From NCBI GenBank assembly GCA_002342165.1, contig DDPM01000019.1, positions 1 through 13,109 of the forward strand: DNA of 13,109 bases, read 5' to 3'. The notes beneath the pieces are model-generated. The model was not told the DNA's origin. It worked only from the letters and a program-made list of their open reading frames with translations, and made no database searches. Made by a program: the position numbers and the translations under genes. This DNA is from Hylemonella sp. UBA2468 (GTDB lineage Bacteria > Pseudomonadota > Gammaproteobacteria > Burkholderiales > Burkholderiaceae_C). Shown one piece after another: positions 6,695 through 13,109 of this stretch (the first letter of the stretch is position 1; each line of letters starts with the position of its first letter).

Positions 6695-8814
6695 GTGTCA
6701 GATTCAATTGGATGGTGCTTGCAGCATGTGCGTTGATCCCGTTGTTTCCTAGGTCGCTGGTTCATGCTCAGGCCTTGAACAGCATCCAGTCGGTGCAGGC
6801 CTCGGTGCAGAGGGGCTTGGATGTGGTGAGGGTGGAGATGGCGCAGCCTTTGGCGGCGGCGCCCGCGGGGTGGAGTGTGCAAACGCCGCCCCGCATTGCG
6901 TTTGACTTCCCCGCCACCGCCAACGCTGGAGGACCTGCTTTTCAGGAACTGAATCTGGGCAATGTGCGCTCACTGGCGGTGGCGCAGGCGGGAGACAAAA
7001 CCCGCTTGGTGCTGAACCTTAAAACCCCTGCGGCTTATCAAACGGTGCTCCAACACAATGCCGTCCTGATTTACCTGCAACCGCCGACAGACATGACCAA
7101 AGCGGCAACGGCGCCGCAAGCAGGTAGTCCTACGGCGATGACTGTTGCGGCTCATGAGGCTCAGCTGTCGCCTTTGATGGATGTGGACTTCCGCCTGGGC
7201 GCTCAAGGAGCGGGTCGGGTGGAGGTCAAGCTCTCCAACCCCCAGGTGGAGGTGGAGGTGCGCCAGCGTGGCCAGTCTTTGGTGGTGGAGTTTCAAAAGT
7301 CCAGCTTGCCCACCAATTTGAGACGCCGATTGGATGTGACCGACTTCAACACGCCGGTACAGTCGGTGTCCACCTCAGCGGAAGGCGACCGGGTGCGTAT
7401 GTTGGTGGAGGCCAAAGGCGCTTGGGAACATACGGTGTTTCAAACCGACGGTGTGCTGGTGGTGGAAGTCAAGCCGCAGCGCATTGATCCGACCAAGCTC
7501 ACTCAAGGACCGGGATACACCGGCGAGAAGTTGTCGCTGAATTTCCAAAACATTGAAATCCGTTCCTTGTTGCAGGTGATTGCCGACTTCACCAAGTTCA
7601 ACATCGTCACCTCGGACTCCGTGACAGGCTCCGTAACCTTGCGTTTGCAGGACGTGCCCTGGGATCAGGCGCTGGACATCATTTTGCAAGCCAAGTCTTT
7701 GGGCATGCGCAAAAGCGGCAATGTGCTGTGGGTGGCGCCCAACGAAGAAATCGTGGTCAAAGAAAAGTTGGAGCGCGAGGCCTATTTGACTTTGGAGAGT
7801 TTGGAACCTCTGCGCACCCAATCGTTTCAGCTGAACTACGCCAAGGCGTCTGAGGTGTCCCGCCAACTGATGGGGCAACCCACTCAGGGCAGTGGCGCGG
7901 CATCCGGCAAATTGCTCAGCAGCCGCGGCAGTGTGATTGCCGAGCCCCGCACCAACCAGCTGTTTGTGACCGACGTTGTAGCCCGATTGGAGCAAGTGCG
8001 CGAGCTGATTCAAAAGCTGGATGTGTCGGTCAAGCAGGTCATGATTGAGGCGCGCATTGTGGAGGCTGATGATTCGTTTGGAAAAGCCATTGGCGTGCGA
8101 TTGGGGGGTGGAGGAATCCCTGCCGGCGCTCCAACCACAACGCCCGGCGGGGTGAATTTCGGCGCCACCTACAGCGGCACCAGTGCCGGTGTCACGGCCG
8201 GAAACTTCATCAACATGCCCGCCACTGCTCCAACGGGCGTGTCCTTCATGAACGGTTCTGTGCCCGCTTTTGCCCTGTCCATCTTCAGCGAGGGGGCAGC
8301 ACAGTTTTTAAACCTGGAGCTTTCAGCTCTGGAGGCCGACAACAAGGGCAAAGTGATTTCCAGCCCCCGCGTGATCACGGCCGACAAGGTGAAGGCTTTG
8401 ATTGAGCAGGGCACCGAATTGCCTTATCAGGTAGCCACTTCAAGTGGAGCGACCTCCATTGCATTTCGCAAGGCCAACCTGAAGCTGGAGGTGACGCCTC
8501 AAATCACGCCGGAAGGCAGCATCATTTTGGAGCTGGATGTGAACAAAGACACAGTGGGTCAGTCCACTACGGCGGGTTTTGCCATTGACACCAAGCACAT
8601 CCAAACCCAGGTGCTGGTGGAAAACGGCGGCACGGTCGTGATTGGCGGTATTTTCACGATGGACGAGGTCGACCAGGAAACCAAAGTGCCCATGTTGGGC
8701 GATGTGCCGGTGCTGGGCTGGTTGTTCAAGACCAAGTCCAAAAAATCCATCAAAAAAGAAATGCTGGTCTTCATCACGCCCAAAACCTTGGCGGAACGCA
8801 CGGCTTCGCGCTGA
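6691..8814 (+). CDS. pilQ: Type IV pilus secretin PilQ
   Basis: Outer-membrane secretin that forms the gated multimeric pore for type IV pili. The 707 residues start with a signal peptide, probable cleavage after VHA at 24-26. Two AMIN-type domains, which bind peptidoglycan in related proteins, lie at about 30-128 and 162-267. An N0/STN domain follows at about 278-347 (FQNIEIRSLLQVIADFTKFN), then an N1 domain at about 375-450 (QSFQLNYAKASEVSRQLMG). The secretin beta-domain begins near VMIEARIVEADDSFG and has the C-terminal hallmark GGTVVIGGIFTMDE plus VPMLGDVPVLGWLFK and LVFITPK. A Gly/Ala/Thr/Pro-rich low-complexity stretch occupies about 471-519, within the beta-domain. Last gene of the pil block; a 76-bp gap to aroK follows. 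Complete, with no frameshift. Confidence 0.96.
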   Translation: MSVRFNWMVLAACALIPLFPRSLVHAQALNSIQSVQASVQRGLDVVRVEMAQPLAAAPAGWSVQTPPRIAFDFPATANAGGPAFQELNLGNVRSLAVAQAGDKTRLVLNLKTPAAYQTVLQHNAVLIYLQPPTDMTKAATAPQAGSPTAMTVAAHEAQLSPLMDVDFRLGAQGAGRVEVKLSNPQVEVEVRQRGQSLVVEFQKSSLPTNLRRRLDVTDFNTPVQSVSTSAEGDRVRMLVEAKGAWEHTVFQTDGVLVVEVKPQRIDPTKLTQGPGYTGEKLSLNFQNIEIRSLLQVIADFTKFNIVTSDSVTGSVTLRLQDVPWDQALDIILQAKSLGMRKSGNVLWVAPNEEIVVKEKLEREAYLTLESLEPLRTQSFQLNYAKASEVSRQLMGQPTQGSGAASGKLLSSRGSVIAEPRTNQLFVTDVVARLEQVRELIQKLDVSVKQVMIEARIVEADDSFGKAIGVRLGGGGIPAGAPTTTPGGVNFGATYSGTSAGVTAGNFINMPATAPTGVSFMNGSVPAFALSIFSEGAAQFLNLELSALEADNKGKVISSPRVITADKVKALIEQGTELPYQVATSSGATSIAFRKANLKLEVTPQITPEGSIILELDVNKDTVGQSTTAGFAIDTKHIQTQVLVENGGTVVIGGIFTMDEVDQETKVPMLGDVPVLGWLFKTKSKKSIKKEMLVFITPKTLAERTASR

Positions 8815-8842
8815 ACATACCCCCAATCTCTGGTTCATACTC

Positions 8843-8866
8843 GGGCTTTGTTTGAATTTAAAGCCC
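8843..8866 (+). other. Short inverted repeat between pilQ and aroK
   Basis: GGGCTTT (8843-8849) and AAAGCCC (8860-8866) are a perfect 7-bp inverted repeat around a 10-base loop, with a possible G-U closing pair inside. It is the clearest hairpin in the 76-bp pilQ-aroK gap. No T-run follows on either strand, so it is not a classic intrinsic terminator. It could be an RNA processing or stability element separating the pil and aro parts of one transcript, or chance. Confidence 0.35.
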
Positions 8867-8890
8867 CCAAGCGGGCAAGGCAAGTGTGAC

Positions 8891-9451
8891 GTGTTGATCA
8901 GTCTGGTGGGTTTGCCGGGCTCTGGCAAATCCACCGTGGGTCGCCAGTTGGCCAGGCGTTTGAAAGTTCCGTTTGTCGATGCCGATCAGGCGCTGGAAAT
9001 GCGCTTGGGCTGCAGCATTCGCAGTTATTTTGAAATGCAGGGCGAAGAGCGCTTTCGCGACCAAGAAGCGCACATGATCGACGAACTGACGCAAGCCTTC
9101 CAAGGGGTGCTCTCCACAGGGGGTGGCGCGGTTTTGCGGGCGGCCAACCGCGCCTTTTTAAAAGAGCGCACCCTAGTGGTGTACCTGAAATCCACCCCCG
9201 ATGAACTGTTCAAGCGCTTGCGACACGACAAGCAGCGTCCCCTGCTGCAAGTGGCCGACCCGCAAGCGCGGCTGAAGGAGCTGTTTGAAGTCCGCGACCC
9301 CCTGTACCGCGAAACTGCCCACTTTGTGATTGAAACCGGCCGCCCCAATGTCTCGCATTTGGTCAATATGATTCAAATGCAGCTCGAACTGTCGCCCCCA
9401 CCCACACCAAAGGCCCCATCTGACCAAGGCCACTCGCCTAAACTTGACTGA
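8891..9451 (+). CDS. aroK: Shikimate kinase
   Basis: Cytosolic enzyme that phosphorylates shikimate at the 3-hydroxyl with ATP, the fifth step of chorismate synthesis. The 186-residue product has Walker A GLPGSGKST at 7-15, the Mg2+/shikimate motif FVDAD at 28-32, GEERFRDQE at 51-59 with substrate-binding Arg, STGGGAV at 75-81, the lid motif RPLL at 116-119 and the Arg of VRDPLYRE near 135. All key residues are present. The start is taken as GTG 8891 (MLISLVGLPG), with AAGG about ten bases upstream; TTG 8894 is an alternative. The frame stays open back into pilQ, but a longer product would be an out-of-frame reading of pilQ. The Pro-rich tail after residue 168 looks disordered. It lies between pilQ and aroB, as in many beta- and gammaproteobacteria. 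Confidence 0.94.
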   Translation: MLISLVGLPGSGKSTVGRQLARRLKVPFVDADQALEMRLGCSIRSYFEMQGEERFRDQEAHMIDELTQAFQGVLSTGGGAVLRAANRAFLKERTLVVYLKSTPDELFKRLRHDKQRPLLQVADPQARLKELFEVRDPLYRETAHFVIETGRPNVSHLVNMIQMQLELSPPPTPKAPSDQGHSPKLD

Positions 9452-9476
9452 ATTTTGCTGACCTGTTTTTTGGCCT

Positions 9477-9480
9477 GAGG
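9477..9480 (+). promoter_or_regulatory. Shine-Dalgarno (TGAGGA) for aroB TTG start
   Basis: GAGG within TGAGGA sits seven bases before TTG 9488 in the 36-bp aroK-aroB gap. It supports the TTG as the true start of aroB, which has no ATG in frame before its conserved core. Confidence 0.7.
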
Positions 9481-9487
9481 ACATCAC

Positions 9488-10624
9488 TTGACCGTCAATT
9501 CTTTACACCCTTTGCCCCCCAAACCTTTTAGCGTGGTGCGCATTGAACTGGGTGATCGCAGTTACGACATCGTCATTGGCACGGGTCTGATTCACCAAGC
9601 TTCCAGTTACGCAGGTTTGCCTGCAGCTCGGCAGGCTTGGGTGGTGACCAACACCACGGTGGGTCCTTTGTACGCCGCAGGTGTAAAAGCCGCGCTGCGG
9701 GCGCACTATGCCCAAGTGCATGTGCTGGAACTGCCTGATGGCGAGGCTTACAAAAACGCCGACACCCTGAATCTGATTTTTGATGCTTTGCTGCAGCACG
9801 CTGCCGACCGCAAAACCGTGCTCTTTGCGCTGGGTGGTGGTGTGGTGGGCGACATGACCGGCTTTGCAGCCGCTTGTTTCATGCGAGGTGTGCCCTTTGT
9901 GCAGTTGCCCACCACCTTGCTGGCACAGGTGGATTCGTCGGTGGGGGGCAAAACCGCCATCAACCACCCGCTGGGCAAAAACATGATCGGTGCGTTCTAC
10001 CAGCCCCAACGTGTGTGGTGCGACCTGGACACCCTGCGCACCTTGCCACCGCGAGAGTTGGCGGCAGGTCTGGCCGAGGTCATCAAATACGGCCCCATAG
10101 CCGATATGGCATTTATGGACTGGATTGAGGCGCACATGCCCGATTTGGTGGCGCGCGACGCGGATGCTCTCGCCTATGCGGTGCAGCGCAGCTGCGAAAT
10201 CAAGGCCCATGTGGTGGGGCAAGACGAGCGTGAATCCGGCTTGCGCGCCATCTTGAACTTTGGCCACACCTTTGGCCACGCCATTGAAGCCGGTATGGGT
10301 TATGGGCAGTGGTTGCATGGCGAGGCCGTGGGTTGCGGCTTGGTGATGGCAGCAGAGTTGTCACTGCGTTTGGGCTTGATTGATGCGGCATTTGCCCAGC
10401 GCATCCGCCGTATGGTGGCCGCAGCCGGACTGCCAACGGTAGGGCCCATCTTGCCCGGCGCTGACAACGCCGAGCGCTACATGGCCCTGATGCGCGTGGA
10501 CAAAAAAGCCGAGGATGGCGAAATTCGGTTTGTGGTGATCGATGCACCGGGCCGCGCTGCCGTGCGCCCCGCCCCTGATGCGCTGGTGCGCGAGGTGATT
10601 GATGCCTGCTGCTTACGCGAGTGA
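9488..10624 (+). CDS. aroB: 3-dehydroquinate synthase
   Basis: Cytosolic NAD+- and metal-dependent enzyme that converts DAHP to 3-dehydroquinate, the second step of the shikimate pathway. The 378-residue protein shows the NAD-binding half with LPDGEAYKN at 82-90 and [11 protein letters not shown] at 116-126, then [19 protein letters not shown] at 141-159 and [10 protein letters not shown] at 164-173. Metal ligands are predicted to be Glu197 (AEVIKYG), His260 ([11 protein letters not shown]) and His277 (WLHGEAV). The start is TTG 9488, supported by TGAGGA. The extra N-terminal residues ([10 protein letters not shown]) make it slightly longer than the usual roughly 360. Its last 23 bases overlap the start of dgt. 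No abnormality seen. Confidence 0.96.
   Translation: MTVNSLHPLPPKPFSVVRIELGDRSYDIVIGTGLIHQASSYAGLPAARQAWVVTNTTVGPLYAAGVKAALRAHYAQVHVLELPDGEAYKNADTLNLIFDALLQHAADRKTVLFALGGGVVGDMTGFAAACFMRGVPFVQLPTTLLAQVDSSVGGKTAINHPLGKNMIGAFYQPQRVWCDLDTLRTLPPRELAAGLAEVIKYGPIADMAFMDWIEAHMPDLVARDADALAYAVQRSCEIKAHVVGQDERESGLRAILNFGHTFGHAIEAGMGYGQWLHGEAVGCGLVMAAELSLRLGLIDAAFAQRIRRMVAAAGLPTVGPILPGADNAERYMALMRVDKKAEDGEIRFVVIDAPGRAAVRPAPDALVREVIDACCLRE
10592..10595 (+). promoter_or_regulatory. Shine-Dalgarno GAGG for dgt inside aroB
   Basis: GAGG is six bases before ATG 10602 and lies within the last codons of aroB. It supports ATG 10602 rather than the adjacent in-frame TTG at 10599 as the dgt start, and implies the gene is translated by ribosomes finishing aroB. 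Confidence 0.6.
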
Positions 10625-11762
10625 ACCGAAGCGCTCGCGTGGGCGGCGCTATCCCGAGCCCGCACCGCCCACCCGAACCGAATACCAGCGCGACCGCGAC
10701 CGCATCGTCCATTCCACCGCGTTCAGGCGGCTGGTTTACAAAACCCAAGTCTTTCTGAACCACGAAGGCGATTTGTTTCGCACCCGCCTGACGCACTCGC
10801 TGGAAGTGGCGCAACTGGGGCGTTCCATAGCCCGATCCTTGGCGCTGAACGAAGACTTGGTAGAAGCCATTGCGCTGGCGCACGACTTGGGCCACACCCC
10901 CTTTGGGCACGCAGGGCAAGACGCCTTGAACGACTGCATGTCAGGCCATGGCGGTTTTGAGCACAACCTGCAAAGCCTGCGGGTTGTGGACTACCTTGAA
11001 GTCCGCTACCCTGCATTTGACGGCTTGAACCTCACTTTTGAAACCCGCGAAGGCGTGCTCAAACATTGTTCGCGTGCCAACGCCGAGCGCCTGGAGGCGG
11101 CAGAGCCCCAGGGTGTAGCTCACCGATTTTTGGCGCGCACCCAACCCAGTTTAGAAGCCCAGTTGTGCAATTTGGCAGATGAAATTGCCTACAACGCGCA
11201 CGACATTGACGACGGCGTGCGCTCAGGCCTTATCACCATGGAGCAGCTTCAGGCGGTGCCCTTGTTTGAAAACTTTAGGCTTCAGACCCTGCAGGAATTT
11301 CCGCAGCTGCTGGAGCAGCGGTCGCACCGCAAGCTCCTTTACGAATCCATTCGCCGCATGCTCAGTGCGCAGGTGTACGACGTGATCTACAGCACCCAAG
11401 AAGTTCTTAATGCCCACACCTTGCCGGATGCTCAAGCGGTGCGCCAGTGTCCGCCATTGGTGTGCTTTAGTGCCGCCATGCGCGAACAATCCACCGAGCT
11501 CAAACAGTTTTTGTATGCCAATTTGTACCGGCACCCCCAAGTCATGGCCACTACAGCGCAAGCGCGGCAGGTCATTCGAGATTTGTTTGAGGTGTACCGC
11601 CAACGCCACACCGAAATGCCCATGGCCTTTGCCGAGCGTGCCCAGCAAGCCCTATCTGAGGGCGGCATGCTGAGGGTGGTTTCGGACTTTATTGCCGGTA
11701 TGACCGATCGTTTTGCCTGGCGCGAGCATGAACGCCTAACGGGCTTGAGGCTGCTTGCATGA
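10602..11762 (+). CDS. dgt: HD-domain deoxyguanosinetriphosphate triphosphohydrolase-like protein
   Basis: HD-superfamily hydrolase that removes intact triphosphate from dNTPs; this shorter class (type 2 dGTPase-like) often acts on several dNTPs. The 386 residues include the N-terminal family motif [15 protein letters not shown] at 30-44, the metal-binding His65 (RLTHSLEV), His94-Asp95 ([11 protein letters not shown]) and Asp193 ([14 protein letters not shown]). The set H...HD...D is therefore complete. Downstream the GVRSGLI and [17 protein letters not shown] ([13 protein letters not shown]) segments fit the family. It begins 23 bases inside aroB and ends with an ATGA overlap onto the MFS gene. 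The product probably trims dNTP pools; regulation by dNTP binding is known for relatives but not visible here. Confidence 0.93.
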   Translation: MPAAYASEPKRSRGRRYPEPAPPTRTEYQRDRDRIVHSTAFRRLVYKTQVFLNHEGDLFRTRLTHSLEVAQLGRSIARSLALNEDLVEAIALAHDLGHTPFGHAGQDALNDCMSGHGGFEHNLQSLRVVDYLEVRYPAFDGLNLTFETREGVLKHCSRANAERLEAAEPQGVAHRFLARTQPSLEAQLCNLADEIAYNAHDIDDGVRSGLITMEQLQAVPLFENFRLQTLQEFPQLLEQRSHRKLLYESIRRMLSAQVYDVIYSTQEVLNAHTLPDAQAVRQCPPLVCFSAAMREQSTELKQFLYANLYRHPQVMATTAQARQVIRDLFEVYRQRHTEMPMAFAERAQQALSEGGMLRVVSDFIAGMTDRFAWREHERLTGLRLLA

Positions 11763-12982
11763 GCCTTCACCGCGCGCGCTGGGTGGTGGGGGCGGGAGTA
11801 TGCGCAGCCCTGCATGTGTGCAAATTACCGCCCGCTTTGCCCCTGTTGCAAACCGAGCTGGGTATCAGCTTGGTGCAGGCGGGGTTTTTGTTGTCGTTCG
11901 TGCAGCTGGCCGGAATGTCCTTGGGCTTGTTGGTGGGTCTGATGGCTGACCGTTGGGGTTTGCGGCGCAGCCTGCTGTGGGGCTTGGTGCTTTTGGGTGT
12001 GGCGTCGGTTTTAGGGGTTTGGGCCCATTCGGTATGGGCGCTCTTGGGCTTGCGCGCAGTGGAAGGGCTGGGGTTCTTGTTGGTCACCATGCCCGCACCC
12101 GCCTTGATCAGGCGACTGGTCCCAGTGCAACGCATGAGCGCCATGCTGGGCTGGTGGGGCACCTTCATGCCCCTGGGGGCCATGCTGGCATTGCTGCTGG
12201 GGCCGTGGTGGATGGGCCTTGTGGGTTGGCAGGGTTTGTGGCTCACACTGGGGGTGTTGACCCTGGGTGTGGTGCTTAGGCTTTGGCTGCTGTTGCCTGC
12301 CGATGTGGGAGTTGGGGCCGGTAAAGATTCCCGAAATGAGGCCAGTAATGACCCAACAAGTGCTGCGGATTGGTGGTTGCGCTTGTCCCAAACGCTCACC
12401 CAAGCCGGGCCTTGGCTGGTGGCGGGGTGCTTTGCGGTCTATTCATGCCAATGGATGGCGGTGATTGGTTTTTTGCCCACTATCTACCTGCAAGCGGGTT
12501 ACAGCACAGACAGCACTGCGCTGCTCACCGCCGTGGTGGCGGGCAGCAATATGCTGGGTAATGTGGCTTCCGGCTGGTTGCTGGGGCGCGGCATAGCTGC
12601 TCGAAGCGTGTTGTGGATGGGCTTTGGCGTCATGGGTCTGGGCACGATAGGCGCATATTCGGGGGTCTTGGGCGCGCTGCCACTTGAGATGGAGTTGGCG
12701 GGGCGTTTTGTGTCGGTGCTGTTGTTTTCAGCCGTGGGTGGGGTGGTTCCTGGCACGCTTTACACCTTGGCGGTGCGGGTGGCTCCGAATGAGCGCACCA
12801 TTTCCACGACGGTGGGGTGGATGCAGCAATGGTCCGCTCTGGGACAGTTTTCTGGCGCACCGCTGGTGGCCGCCACGGCAGCTTTCATGGGTGGCTGGCA
12901 GTGGACTTGGTGCATCACCGCAGCTTGTGCCTGCGTGGGCCTGGTGCTGGCGTGGCGCCTTGGTCAGCGGGGGCAGGCATGA
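11759..12982 (+). CDS. Major facilitator superfamily permease, substrate unknown
   Basis: Inner-membrane secondary transporter with 407 residues and about twelve hydrophobic segments in two halves. The loop between helices 2 and 3 holds the MFS motif A (GLMADRWGLRR at 60-70). A hydrophilic central loop at about 180-212 (GAGKDSRNEASNDPTSAAD) divides the halves. It resembles the CynX/NimT-like group of 12-helix permeases, but I cannot name a substrate. ATG 11759 overlaps the dgt stop as ATGA and has GAGG at 11747-11750; the stop overlaps the following gene by ATGA. It is rich in Trp, Gly and Leu. Coupling to dgt and to a possible methyltransferase suggests co-expression but does not reveal the transported compound. 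Confidence 0.85.
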   Translation: MSLHRARWVVGAGVCAALHVCKLPPALPLLQTELGISLVQAGFLLSFVQLAGMSLGLLVGLMADRWGLRRSLLWGLVLLGVASVLGVWAHSVWALLGLRAVEGLGFLLVTMPAPALIRRLVPVQRMSAMLGWWGTFMPLGAMLALLLGPWWMGLVGWQGLWLTLGVLTLGVVLRLWLLLPADVGVGAGKDSRNEASNDPTSAADWWLRLSQTLTQAGPWLVAGCFAVYSCQWMAVIGFLPTIYLQAGYSTDSTALLTAVVAGSNMLGNVASGWLLGRGIAARSVLWMGFGVMGLGTIGAYSGVLGALPLEMELAGRFVSVLLFSAVGGVVPGTLYTLAVRVAPNERTISTTVGWMQQWSALGQFSGAPLVAATAAFMGGWQWTWCITAACACVGLVLAWRLGQRGQA

Positions 12983-13109
12983 ACTCCAAAACGTCCAAGT
13001 CAGCGCTTCAAAAAGTGCAGCCCAAGCTTCAATCACCTCTGATGGATTTGGAATTGCGCGAGGGGCAGTCGCTTGAGCTTTTAAAAGAACTGCACATCCT
13101 CACCCGTGA
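12979..13109 (+). CDS. Partial gene cut by window end, possibly a SAM-dependent methyltransferase
   Basis: An open frame starts at ATG 12979, overlapping the MFS stop as ATGA, and runs to the last base without a stop; 43 complete codons are visible. It begins MNSKTSKSALQKVQPKLQSP, a polar Lys/Ser/Gln-rich leader, followed by a more regular stretch with LELLKELHILTR. The G-rich run just before (about 12968-12973) could serve as ribosome-binding site. The LLKELHILTR segment reminds me of the N-terminus of a class I methyltransferase family common in Burkholderiales, but no catalytic motif is in view, so this is a guess. That it is a real gene is supported by the junction type, matching the other coupled genes here. 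Confidence 0.6.
   Translation, partial: MNSKTSKSALQKVQPKLQSPLMDLELREGQSLELLKELHILTR

Noticed and set aside
7375-8013. Minus-strand open frame (212 codons) opposite pilQ
   Set aside because: Gln/His/Leu-rich composition typical of an antisense shadow; no start context or domain.
8812-8837. TGAAC ... GTTCA inverted repeat after the pilQ stop
   Set aside because: Only 5 bp with a 16-base loop and no T-run; likely chance and weaker than the neighbouring 7-bp repeat.
8642-8890. Upstream extension of the aroK frame into pilQ
   Set aside because: The extension would read the conserved secretin end in the wrong frame and puts over 80 unrelated residues before a shikimate kinase that begins normally at its Walker A strand.
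9503-10318. Long minus-strand open frame (271 codons) opposite aroB
   Set aside because: The translation is His/Gln/Arg-rich with no recognisable domain, and aroB is complete with all motifs on the + strand; it is a compositional shadow.
10200-10919. Minus-strand open frame (239 codons) spanning the aroB-dgt junction
   Set aside because: Arg/Pro/Ala-rich translation without domain features, lying across two convincing + strand genes.
1-13109. CRISPR arrays, tRNA or rRNA genes, insertion sequences, phage or defence genes
   Set aside because: No spaced direct repeats, cloverleaf sequence, transposase or integrase motifs were seen; nearly all of the window is filled by intact core genes.

Overview
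The window looks like chromosomal core sequence from a betaproteobacterium, most likely Burkholderiales and probably a Comamonadaceae-type freshwater organism. This rests on the moderately high G+C, the protein sequences, and the conserved order mrcA (divergent) / pilM-N-O-P-Q / aroK / aroB / dgt. The family-level placement is from recognition only; no search was run. There are no insertion sequences, integrases, CRISPR arrays, tRNAs or rRNAs in view.

Layout: (1) 25-981 (+), an SbtA-type (DUF897) sodium-dependent bicarbonate permease, cut close to its 5' end. (2) 1008-3440 (-), mrcA, encoding the bifunctional class A penicillin-binding protein PBP1A; it converges on the permease. (3) An 83-bp divergent control region (3441-3523). 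(4) 3524-8814 (+), the type IV pilus alignment and secretin operon pilM-pilN-pilO-pilP-pilQ, each junction being a 4-base ATGA stop/start overlap. (5) 8891-10624 (+), aroK and aroB, two enzymes of the shikimate pathway. (6) 10602-11762 (+), dgt, an HD-domain dNTP triphosphohydrolase. (7) 11759-12982 (+), an MFS permease. (8) From 12979 (+), a gene that runs off the end of the window, tentatively a SAM-dependent methyltransferase.

How the parts work together: PilM (cytoplasmic actin-like), PilN and PilO (inner-membrane bitopic), PilP (lipoprotein) and PilQ (outer-membrane secretin) form the trans-envelope complex through which the type IV pilus extends. MrcA builds the peptidoglycan this complex must cross. 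AroK and AroB supply chorismate precursors. Dgt adjusts dNTP pools. From pilM to the window end every gene is on the + strand, with overlaps or gaps of at most 76 bp and no convincing intrinsic terminator, so long co-transcription is possible.

I found no convincing previously undescribed system. The points most worth a second look are the SbtA-like transporter in what is probably a non-cyanobacterial, possibly heterotrophic organism; the placement of non-ATG starts (TTG, GTG, TTG) on the genes that are not translationally coupled to a neighbour; apparent lineage-specific insertions in PilM and PilQ; and the MFS permease coupled to dgt and to the terminal gene.
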